NCBI GenBank assembly: GCA_937894355.1
Contig: CALCRD010000544.1
Coordinates: forward strand, 1 to 9,284
Origin: an uncultured Bacillus sp.
GTDB lineage: Bacteria; Bacillota; Bacilli; Bacillales; Cytobacillaceae
Direction: 5' to 3'
DNA: 9,284 nt
The translations under genes and the position numbers were made by a program. Of the stretch, positions 1-5,624 are shown piece by piece. The notes under the pieces are model-generated. The model did no database searches. It saw nothing but the letters and a program-made list of their open reading frames with translations, and was not told the origin of the DNA. How positions within the stretch are numbered: the first letter of the stretch is position 1; each line of letters begins with the position of its first letter.

Positions 1-107
1 GTAATACCACCACTTCAATGTTCCAATATATGCTTTAAATCTTTCAAACTTTTAGGATAGCAGAGGGCAGTGACGTCTCTCTTAAAAGTAAAAATTTCTC
101 CATTTTG
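1..107. other. Window edge downstream of the tetR gene, no gene assigned
   Basis: This short stretch follows the stop codon of the TetR-family gene. Read on the minus strand in the same frame as tetR, it stays open for 29 codons after the TAG (passing KRDVTALCYPKSLKDLK) until a TGA at about 18-20. On the plus strand a 19-codon open tail ends with TAG at 58-60 and could be the end of a convergent gene that starts outside the window. Neither has a start codon with a ribosome binding site here, and I see no clear rho-independent terminator. I cannot choose between a gene remnant and plain intergenic DNA. Confidence 0.3.
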
Positions 108-695
108 CTACTTGACTATTTTTAATAAATAGTCCGAATAAATTTCCTGGATTTCCTCTTTTGTCTTTCTGCCTTTTGGGCTGTACCACTGTTGAATCCA
201 GTTCATTGACCCGAGGAGAATCATTCGAGCAATTTTCGGTTCAGTAATCGTAAATTCATTGGCCTCAATCCCACGCTCGATGACCTGATCAAAATATCTT
301 GCATAAGCATTCCTTTTTTCTAAAATTGGATTAAGATGGTCAGTAGAATAGGTTTCGTCCGGTATAATAATTAAATTTAACGTTTCTTTCTCTTCAATTG
401 CATAGTCAATATGCGTCACAATCATTTTCCTTAATCGTTGTTCGTAAGTAAGCTGATCCTCCTCTAAATGTGCTTGTAATTCCTCGATAACTTTCGACAA
501 CACCAGTTCATGACACTGAAAAATTAAATCCTCTTTATTTTTAAAATAATAATATAGTGACCCTTTAGTCATTAATAATTCCGCAGCAATTTCTTCCATT
601 GTTGCTCCTTGGTAGCCTTTACGATTTACTATTTTAATCGCTGACAGAATGATTTCCTCTTTCTTCTTTAAAGTTTTCTTCTCTGATAACTTCAT
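108..695 (-). CDS. TetR/AcrR-family transcriptional regulator
   Basis: This is a full-length (195 aa) one-domain-plus-ligand-domain repressor of the TetR family. Residues 8-55 form the DNA-binding domain. The helix-turn-helix is at about 32-51, with the family pattern TMEEIAAELLMTKGSLYYYF followed by KNKEDL. The rest is a helical ligand-binding and dimerisation domain. Near its end, NWIQQWYSPKG (165-175) resembles the NW-x3-WY-x-P pattern I associate with KstR2/FadR-like regulators that sense acyl-CoA thioesters. The ATG at 695 is chosen because GAGGAAGGG sits 7 bp upstream. The gene lies 18 bp downstream of an acyl-CoA dehydrogenase gene on the same strand, so the two are probably co-transcribed and autoregulated. 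The likely operator is the TTGAACA half-site cluster upstream of the dehydrogenase gene. The ligand is inferred from context, not shown. Family assignment is very secure; the fatty-acid role is moderately so. Confidence 0.93.
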   Translation of the reverse strand: MKLSEKKTLKKKEEIILSAIKIVNRKGYQGATMEEIAAELLMTKGSLYYYFKNKEDLIFQCHELVLSKVIEELQAHLEEDQLTYEQRLRKMIVTHIDYAIEEKETLNLIIIPDETYSTDHLNPILEKRNAYARYFDQVIERGIEANEFTITEPKIARMILLGSMNWIQQWYSPKGRKTKEEIQEIYSDYLLKIVK

Positions 696-713
696 GGTTA
701 ACCCTTCCTCACT

Positions 714-1862
714 TCACAAATCTAGTTGTTTGGCAATAATACTTTTCATAACTTCCGTTGTTCCCGCATAAATACTAGCAACCGGAATATCTCGGTATCG
801 TCTAGCAATCTCGTATTCTTCCATATACCCGTATCCTCCGTGGAGCTGAAGACATTCCGCAGCAACCCGTTTGGCCATTTCACTGACCCACCACTTGGCC
901 ATTGATATTTCTTTCGTCAGCTTTTCACCCTGCACATGACGCTCAGTGATTTGATTAATATAAGTCCTACCAAGCTCAATTTCCGTTGCCATTTCAGCAA
1001 TTTTAAATTGTGTATTCTGGAATTTACTAATCGGTTGACCAAAAGCTTGCCTGTTTTTCACATAGTCAATTGTTAGACTTAGCATCGCCTCCGCCTCAAT
1101 TTGGCACTGTATTGCCACAACTAGACGCTCTTGCTGAAGCTTGTCCATCAAATAGTAAAACCCTTTCCCTTCTTCTCCTAGCAAATTAGAAACCGGAACT
1201 TTAGCATCCTCAAATATGAGCTCCCCCGTATTTCCACTATGCATACCGATTTTGTCAAGCCTTTTCCCTCTTTTAAAACCTTCTGTATCTTTTTCAACAA
1301 CAAGTAAACTGATTCCCTGATGTACCTGAGACCCGCTGGGTTCCGTTTTACAAACGACAATCACTAAATCCGCAATGGTACCATTCGTGATAAACGTCTT
1401 TTCGCCATTTAAAATATAATAATCTCCAGAACGCTTTGCTGTAGTTCTAATAGCCGCTAAATCGGAACCAGTCCCTGGCTCCGTCATCGCAACAGCCGTA
1501 ATAATCTCACCACTAATGCAACGAGGTAACCACTTCCGTTTCTGCTGTACAGTTCCAAATGCCGTTATGTACGGAGTAACAATCTCTGAATGCAAACTTA
1601 CACCACTTCCCAAACCTTGCCCTACCCGCTCTAATTCCTCAATTAAAATCATGGAATAAGAGAAATCCAAACCAAGCCCACCAAACTCTTCATCCACACA
1701 CGGACAAAGAAACCCATATTCACCGAGCTTCACCCAAAACTCTCTGGGAATTTCTCGATTGCTTTCCCATTTTTCATAATGTGGGTATGCTTCTTTTTCT
1801 AGCATTCTTCTCAAGGACTTTCGAAACATAACATGATCTTCAGAAACAATAGACGTCTGCAT
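714..1862 (-). CDS. Acyl-CoA dehydrogenase, long-chain/isovaleryl type
   Basis: A FAD-dependent flavoenzyme of 382 aa (usual family length 380-400) that makes a trans-2-enoyl-CoA from an acyl-CoA, the first step of beta-oxidation or of branched-chain acyl-CoA breakdown, passing electrons to electron-transfer flavoprotein in the cytoplasm. Both family signatures are visible: AMTEPGTGSD (125-134) and a late HGGYGYMEEYEIARRYRD block. The C-terminal loop reads IYAGTTEVMK, with Ala (366) where short- and medium-chain enzymes have the catalytic Glu of the IYEGT motif. Instead QQERL carries a Glu (245) at the position used as catalytic base by long-chain and isovaleryl-CoA dehydrogenases. This argues for an active enzyme of that subtype. 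The ATG at 1862 is preferred to an in-frame TTG at 1868, because AAGAGGAG (1872-1879) is 9 bp from the ATG but only 3 bp from the TTG. It is the first gene of an operon with the downstream TetR regulator. The exact substrate chain cannot be read from the sequence. Confidence 0.93.
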   Translation of the reverse strand: MQTSIVSEDHVMFRKSLRRMLEKEAYPHYEKWESNREIPREFWVKLGEYGFLCPCVDEEFGGLGLDFSYSMILIEELERVGQGLGSGVSLHSEIVTPYITAFGTVQQKRKWLPRCISGEIITAVAMTEPGTGSDLAAIRTTAKRSGDYYILNGEKTFITNGTIADLVIVVCKTEPSGSQVHQGISLLVVEKDTEGFKRGKRLDKIGMHSGNTGELIFEDAKVPVSNLLGEEGKGFYYLMDKLQQERLVVAIQCQIEAEAMLSLTIDYVKNRQAFGQPISKFQNTQFKIAEMATEIELGRTYINQITERHVQGEKLTKEISMAKWWVSEMAKRVAAECLQLHGGYGYMEEYEIARRYRDIPVASIYAGTTEVMKSIIAKQLDL

Positions 1863-1871
1863 TATCAAAAA

Positions 1872-1879
1872 CTCCTCTT
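1872..1879 (-). promoter_or_regulatory. Ribosome binding site that decides the acyl-CoA dehydrogenase start
   Basis: AAGAGGAG on the minus strand lies 9 bp before the ATG at 1862. The longer reading frame from TTG at 1868 would leave only 3 bp of spacing, so the ATG is the better start. Confidence 0.75.
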
Positions 1880-1932
1880 ATGAAAAATATTTTTAAATGT
1901 TTTTAAATATTAAGAATATTCAATTAATTACA

Positions 1933-1960
1933 ATTATACTTACACCAATCCATTAGTCAA
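1933..1960 (-). promoter_or_regulatory. Sigma-A type promoter of the acyl-CoA dehydrogenase-tetR operon
   Basis: On the minus strand a -35 box TTGACT (1960-1955) and a perfect -10 box TATAAT (1938-1933) are separated by 16 bp. Transcription would begin near 1926, giving a leader of about 65 bases before the ATG at 1862. It is one of the best promoter matches in the window and stands immediately downstream of the TTGAACA operator cluster. Confidence 0.75.
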
Positions 1961-1968
1961 CAACTTTT

Positions 1969-1994
1969 TTGAACAACTGTTCAAAATTTGAACA
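1969..1994. promoter_or_regulatory. Candidate TetR operator: three alternating TTGAACA half-sites
   Basis: Three copies of the 7-mer TTGAACA occur in alternating orientation: forward at 1969-1975, inverted (TGTTCAA) at 1978-1984, forward at 1988-1994. The first pair makes the palindrome TTGAACA-AC-TGTTCAA. The second makes TGTTCAAA-A-TTTGAACA, sharing the middle half-site. The half-site centres are 9-10 bp apart, near one helical turn. The cluster ends 9 bp upstream of the -35 box of the dehydrogenase operon. TetR dimers bind palindromes of this size, so the linked regulator is the obvious candidate ligand. Binding is inferred. Confidence 0.62.
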
Positions 1995-2003
1995 AATAGT
2001 CAG

Positions 2004-2055
2004 GACATGGGGACGGTTCTCCTGCTTCTTTTGAAGCAGGAGAACCGTCCCTGTG
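2004..2055. repeat. REP-like long palindrome, copy 1
   Basis: A perfect 19-bp inverted repeat (left arm 2010-2028, GGGACGGTTCTCCTGCTTC; right arm 2033-2051) closes a TTTT loop. With two G-T wobbles and two further pairs the stem extends to 2006-2055. It is 49/52 identical to copy 2 at 2441-2492 in the same orientation. From memory, palindromes with a GGGGACGGTTC core recur in many Bacillaceae and clostridial genomes and may be moved by REP-associated tyrosine transposases. No such transposase is in this window. It has no T-run directly after it, so it is not a textbook terminator. Confidence 0.85.
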
Positions 2056-2081
2056 AATTCTTTTGTAATATAAGGTATAAT
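2052..2081 (+). promoter_or_regulatory. Possible promoter of the small membrane protein gene
   Basis: A perfect TATAAT lies at 2076-2081 on the plus strand, about 100 bp before the ATG at 2180. The -35 region (TGTGAA or GTGAAT around 2052-2058) is poor and coincides with the right foot of palindrome copy 1. If real, the repeat supplies part of the promoter. The assignment is tentative. Confidence 0.35.
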
Positions 2082-2179
2082 GTAATTAGATGAAGCTAAT
2101 CTAAAGATTTGTTAATTAACTAATATGGAAGATTCATATATAGATATATCTTAGTTTATTGGAAGAGGAGGAATTGAAA

Positions 2180-2440
2180 ATGGATTGGAAAGCTACTTTA
2201 TATCTTATAGGTGGCTACTTTTTATTATCATTGATTTTATTACCTGTTCAGTATCCTTATATCAAAGCCATAAAAGAGAGAAAGAAGGAACTAGAAGCAA
2301 AAGGAATATCGCAAGAAGAAATGTACGAAAAAATGAGTTTTGAAGAACAACAGTTAACCTTTAACCTCCAAGGTAATATATTATTTTTGGGACCAAACCT
2401 ACTTGCAACTATTTTGTATAACTGGAAGCATAAGAAATAA
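2180..2440 (+). CDS. Small membrane protein, DUF3949-like
   Basis: An 86-aa hypothetical protein with a hydrophobic N-terminal segment (about residues 5-24, LYLIGGYFLLSLILLPVQYP), a charged amphipathic middle (KAIKERKKELEAKGISQEEMYEKM) and a second weaker hydrophobic segment (about 63-80, NILFLGPNLLATILYNW) ending in KHKK. This predicts an inner-membrane hairpin or bitopic protein. It resembles the uncharacterised DUF3949 proteins of Bacillus as I remember them; no function is known. ATG at 2180 is chosen because AGGAGG (2166-2171) is 8 bp upstream. An in-frame TTG at 2159 lies before the ribosome binding site and is unlikely. The gene is bracketed by two copies of the same long palindrome, the second beginning one base after its TAA stop. 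It converges on the type III res gene. Confidence 0.75.
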   Translation: MDWKATLYLIGGYFLLSLILLPVQYPYIKAIKERKKELEAKGISQEEMYEKMSFEEQQLTFNLQGNILFLGPNLLATILYNWKHKK

Positions 2441-2493
2441 GACATGGGGACGGTTCTCCCGCTTCTTTTGAAGCAGGAGAACCGTCCCCATGT
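2441..2493. repeat. REP-like long palindrome, copy 2, possible bidirectional terminator
   Basis: The left arm (2442-2465) and right arm (2470-2493) pair over 24 bp with a single C-A mismatch (2460/2475) around a TTTT loop. It is in the same orientation as copy 1, differing at 2460, 2489 and 2490 (matching 2023, 2052 and 2053). It occupies almost the whole gap between the stop of the small membrane gene (2440) and the stop of res (2498), so transcripts from both sides run into the same very stable hairpin. Neither side has a good T-run, so the termination role is inferred from position and stability. Confidence 0.83.
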
Positions 2494-2497
2494 AACC

Positions 2498-5400
2498 TTA
2501 GTTAATCTTACCCATAATGTTTAGTAGGCTTTGGTAACTGTCTACGTCATGGTATTTTACTGTACTGGTTGATAGTTGATTAAAAAGCCGCTTGGCGCAG
2601 GCTATTTTTGCTTGTTCAATCGGACGAAGATTAAGGCTTTCCATTGTTCCTTTTGTCTCGGCAATAAAATACAAATGTTTTACAGTTCCTTCATTAAAGG
2701 CAATTGCCCAGTCTGGAGAATAGTTACCTACCGGAGTTGGAATGGAAAAGCCTCTTGGTAATTTTGCATACACACAAACCTCCGCAGCCAGGTCCATATC
2801 TTCTACAAATCGGCACTCTATGCTTTTTTCGGCAAAACCATCTGTAAATACATAATCCTGAACGTTTTTTTTAGCTCGGAATGCTTTTGTGAAATCACCT
2901 ACCCCCTTTTCAGCTCCAGTAAAAATGCTACTTATATACTGTTTTTCAATTTGGTCATAAGAGATATGTTCCACAATTAACGTGGCCTTTTGTTCTTTTA
3001 TCAAGCGAATCGCCTTTGTAAGAAACTCCTCAGGATTGTGTTTAAACATCAAAAATACTGGTTTTTCAATGCCAGCTAAAATTTTCACAACCGTACGACG
3101 TGTAAGCATTGTACCATCAGCAATTTTACCAACTAAGTCGTATTTTATTTGACTCGTTTCAGAGTGCCCTAAAGTCTCTGTTCTTGTCTTCGCTTGATTA
3201 AAACTATCCCCCCTTGAAATAGCATTCTCATCCAAATTAGCAGTTTGTCTTCCGGTAATAACCGTATATTGAAGCTTGGAAACAAACATTTTTTCATTCA
3301 TGTGTTTTATTGCCTTCTGAATCAGCTCATTACTATCAAACTCAACGGTGTAGGCATACTGGTGGTTAATATATCCCCAAAGCGATTGAAATTCCTTTTT
3401 GTAAAAATTTTCATTGAGGTTATTTTCTTGAATTTTGGTCTTATTGCCGTTTTCTATCATTAATTCCAGCACACTCTCATCAAACACACTCTGAACTAAA
3501 GTATGAACACCCTCACCAAGTGGTATAAGCGGTTCAGGAAGTGGTGACAGACAGTTATTTTCCAAATCTACTCGATATGCTTCTGTAACGTTATCGTTTT
3601 CATCGATATAATCGTTCTTAAGTAGATATCGATAAATATTCTTGGCCTGCATGACATCTAGCACAACCTGTTGTTCTCCAACCATAATGGTTTTGCCAAT
3701 AAAAAACTCTTGAGTTGCTTTGGTCGGACGATCATATAAGGCTTCTTTGATACCGGTTTGTAAATCAGCAACAAAATTTTTATATCCCTCACTAGCAATG
3801 ACCGTAAGCATATTAATGGAATGGACGGAGTCACTACATCTCTCGGAATCCATGCGTTCACCATTTTTGTTAACACAAAGCCTGAGACCGCGACCTACTT
3901 CTTGACGCTTTTGTGTAGGGCTAATACCACCATGCTTTAATGTGCAAATTTGAAAAACATTAGGATTATCCCAACCCTCCCGCAAAGCAGAATGAGAAAA
4001 GATAAAACGCACCGGTTCTTCAAAACTAAGAAGACGTTCTTTGTTTCTTAAAATCAAGTCATATGCTGAGATATCGTCACTCTCATCACTACCTCGTTTC
4101 ATGGTACTGTCTACTTTTTGCCCATTTTTATCTATACTGAAATAACCTGAATGAGTTGACTTTGGCTCTATACTTTTCAGATATCGTATATATGGAGTTT
4201 CTTCTAAAGTGAGATAATCATTGAGAATATTGATATACTCCTGTTCAAACATATCACCGTATTCAGAATTTATTTCTTCGCCCGCCTCGTTATATACACG
4301 ATACTTGGCTACTTCGTCGATAAAGAACAACGAAAGAGTCTTAATTCCCAGTTCAAACAATTGCCTTTCTTTTTCAAAATGAGAAAGGATCGTCTCTCGT
4401 ATCTGAATTCGCCGCATATCCTTTTCCGAAACGTCACCAACAACTTCACCACGAGATAAAACAGCTCCATTGGTAAAAGTTACGATTCCTTTTATGGGGT
4501 CAATATCGCTAATATGGTATCCTTTGTATTGTTCCATGTCATTAGATATAGAATATAGGTTTTCGTCAACACCAAGAATTCGTGTCTCACGGTTAATTGA
4601 TTTATTATATTTAATCTCCAGTTCGATTTTTGCCATTGGAGGCTTTTTAGGAGAAATAATGATATTTTCAAGAAATAAATATTTATCTGTTCCTCTGTGA
4701 TTTTTAAGTTCAAATCCTTTTACTTCAATCTTTTTTACTAAACGCTTGTTAAAGGCATCCACTGCATCTAATACATAAATAAGATTATGACGCTGGGCAT
4801 GCGTTGCCGAGTAATTCAAGCAGAATAGAGGATTGAAATTTGCCAAGGCTTTCTGAGTTTTGTCACCACCCATCTTTTGTGGTTCATCCAAAATGAGAAT
4901 CGGACGATTTGCTTTGATGACATCAATAGGTCTGCGGCTACCGAAATCATCTAGTTTTTCATAAATTCGCCGCGCTTCTTTGCTTTTGGCATTTTCTTTC
5001 ATTGAAGTGTTAAATGCTTGAATATTAATAATCATGACATTAATTCCAGCACTAGAGCTGAAGTTGTCAAGGTCGGAGAGATTTTTGCTGTTATAGATGA
5101 AGAAGCGTACCTTTTTACCATAATGCTCCATAAAGTGCTCTTGAGTGATTTCAAACGACTTCTTAACGCCTTCACGAATAGCGATTGACGGAACGACCAC
5201 AATAAACTTGCTCCAGCCGTACTGCTTACTTAATTCGAAGATGGTCTTTATGTATACATAGGTTTTGCCTGTCCCTGTCTCCATTTCAACATCAAGACTA
5301 CAAGCACCTAAATTGCCAACTAGACTGTCTGACTGCTTAATATTGTTGCGAGCTTGCAAATTACGAATATTTCCTAGCAGCCTTTCTCGGTTTAGGATAA

Positions 5401-5608
5401 TCCGGGTGTTTACAAAGCCAAAACCGCTCTCTGTTTCCGGAGATTCCTCCTTAGTAAACAGTGCTAATTGTTGATTCTTTGCTTTTTTCAATAAACCCGT
5501 ATCACGAACATAGCTTACACGATCATGAAAAGGCTGCCCTGCAAATATATTGACAACACTGTTTACCGCATCGGTTTGGTATTGTTGGACTTTAAATTGA
5601 AACTTCAA
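2498..5608 (-). CDS. res: Type III restriction enzyme, Res (ATP-dependent endonuclease) subunit
   Basis: The 1036-aa motor and nuclease subunit of a type III restriction-modification system. It works only in complex with Mod, uses ATP, and cuts unmodified DNA some distance from paired recognition sites. Superfamily 2 helicase motifs appear in order: Walker A METGTGKT (109-116, Lys115), DEPQ as motif II (241-244), SATHA as motif III (267-271), REGWDNP (543-549) and QEVGRGLRL as motif VI (569-577). The C-terminus holds a PD-ExK nuclease: PD at 965-966 and ETK at 984-986. The length fits the family and nothing appears broken. The start is TTG at 5608, giving the expected MKFQFKVQQYQTDAV N-terminus. 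AAAGGAGGTGA lies 7 bp before it and overlaps the mod stop codon. A longer frame from a TTG at 5674 has no ribosome binding site. An 8-base A run (2865-2872, in AKKNVQ) sits shortly before the nuclease domain. Confidence 0.95.
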   Translation of the reverse strand: MKFQFKVQQYQTDAVNSVVNIFAGQPFHDRVSYVRDTGLLKKAKNQQLALFTKEESPETESGFGFVNTRIILNRERLLGNIRNLQARNNIKQSDSLVGNLGACSLDVEMETGTGKTYVYIKTIFELSKQYGWSKFIVVVPSIAIREGVKKSFEITQEHFMEHYGKKVRFFIYNSKNLSDLDNFSSSAGINVMIINIQAFNTSMKENAKSKEARRIYEKLDDFGSRRPIDVIKANRPILILDEPQKMGGDKTQKALANFNPLFCLNYSATHAQRHNLIYVLDAVDAFNKRLVKKIEVKGFELKNHRGTDKYLFLENIIISPKKPPMAKIELEIKYNKSINRETRILGVDENLYSISNDMEQYKGYHISDIDPIKGIVTFTNGAVLSRGEVVGDVSEKDMRRIQIRETILSHFEKERQLFELGIKTLSLFFIDEVAKYRVYNEAGEEINSEYGDMFEQEYINILNDYLTLEETPYIRYLKSIEPKSTHSGYFSIDKNGQKVDSTMKRGSDESDDISAYDLILRNKERLLSFEEPVRFIFSHSALREGWDNPNVFQICTLKHGGISPTQKRQEVGRGLRLCVNKNGERMDSERCSDSVHSINMLTVIASEGYKNFVADLQTGIKEALYDRPTKATQEFFIGKTIMVGEQQVVLDVMQAKNIYRYLLKNDYIDENDNVTEAYRVDLENNCLSPLPEPLIPLGEGVHTLVQSVFDESVLELMIENGNKTKIQENNLNENFYKKEFQSLWGYINHQYAYTVEFDSNELIQKAIKHMNEKMFVSKLQYTVITGRQTANLDENAISRGDSFNQAKTRTETLGHSETSQIKYDLVGKIADGTMLTRRTVVKILAGIEKPVFLMFKHNPEEFLTKAIRLIKEQKATLIVEHISYDQIEKQYISSIFTGAEKGVGDFTKAFRAKKNVQDYVFTDGFAEKSIECRFVEDMDLAAEVCVYAKLPRGFSIPTPVGNYSPDWAIAFNEGTVKHLYFIAETKGTMESLNLRPIEQAKIACAKRLFNQLSTSTVKYHDVDSYQSLLNIMGKIN

Positions 5609-5624
5609 GGTGTCACCTCCTTTA
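5609..5624 (-). promoter_or_regulatory. Shine-Dalgarno of res overlapping the mod stop codon
   Basis: On the minus strand the mod stop TAA (5624-5622) runs directly into AGGAGGTGA, giving an almost complete complement to the 3' end of 16S rRNA, 7 bp before the TTG start of res at 5608. Only 13 bases separate the stop and start codons. This arrangement favours coupled translation and pairs a very strong ribosome binding site with a weak start codon. Confidence 0.8.

Noticed and set aside
61..100. Possible terminator after tetR (AGAG...CTCT)
   Set aside because: Only four or five pairs around a long loop and no T-run; too weak to call.
2257..2445. Minus-strand open frame of 62 codons opposite the small membrane gene
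   Set aside because: It mirrors the plus-strand gene, which has a strong ribosome binding site and a sensible protein; the antisense product is Phe/Ser/Cys-rich noise without a ribosome binding site.
2004..2493. Palindrome pair as a CRISPR array or as insertion-sequence terminal repeats
   Set aside because: There are only two copies, about 385 bp apart, with a gene between them and no spacer pattern. They are direct copies of a hairpin rather than inverted termini, and no transposase lies between them.
4470..4713. Open frames of over 70 codons on both strands inside res
   Set aside because: They are out-of-frame shadows of a continuous helicase-nuclease gene.
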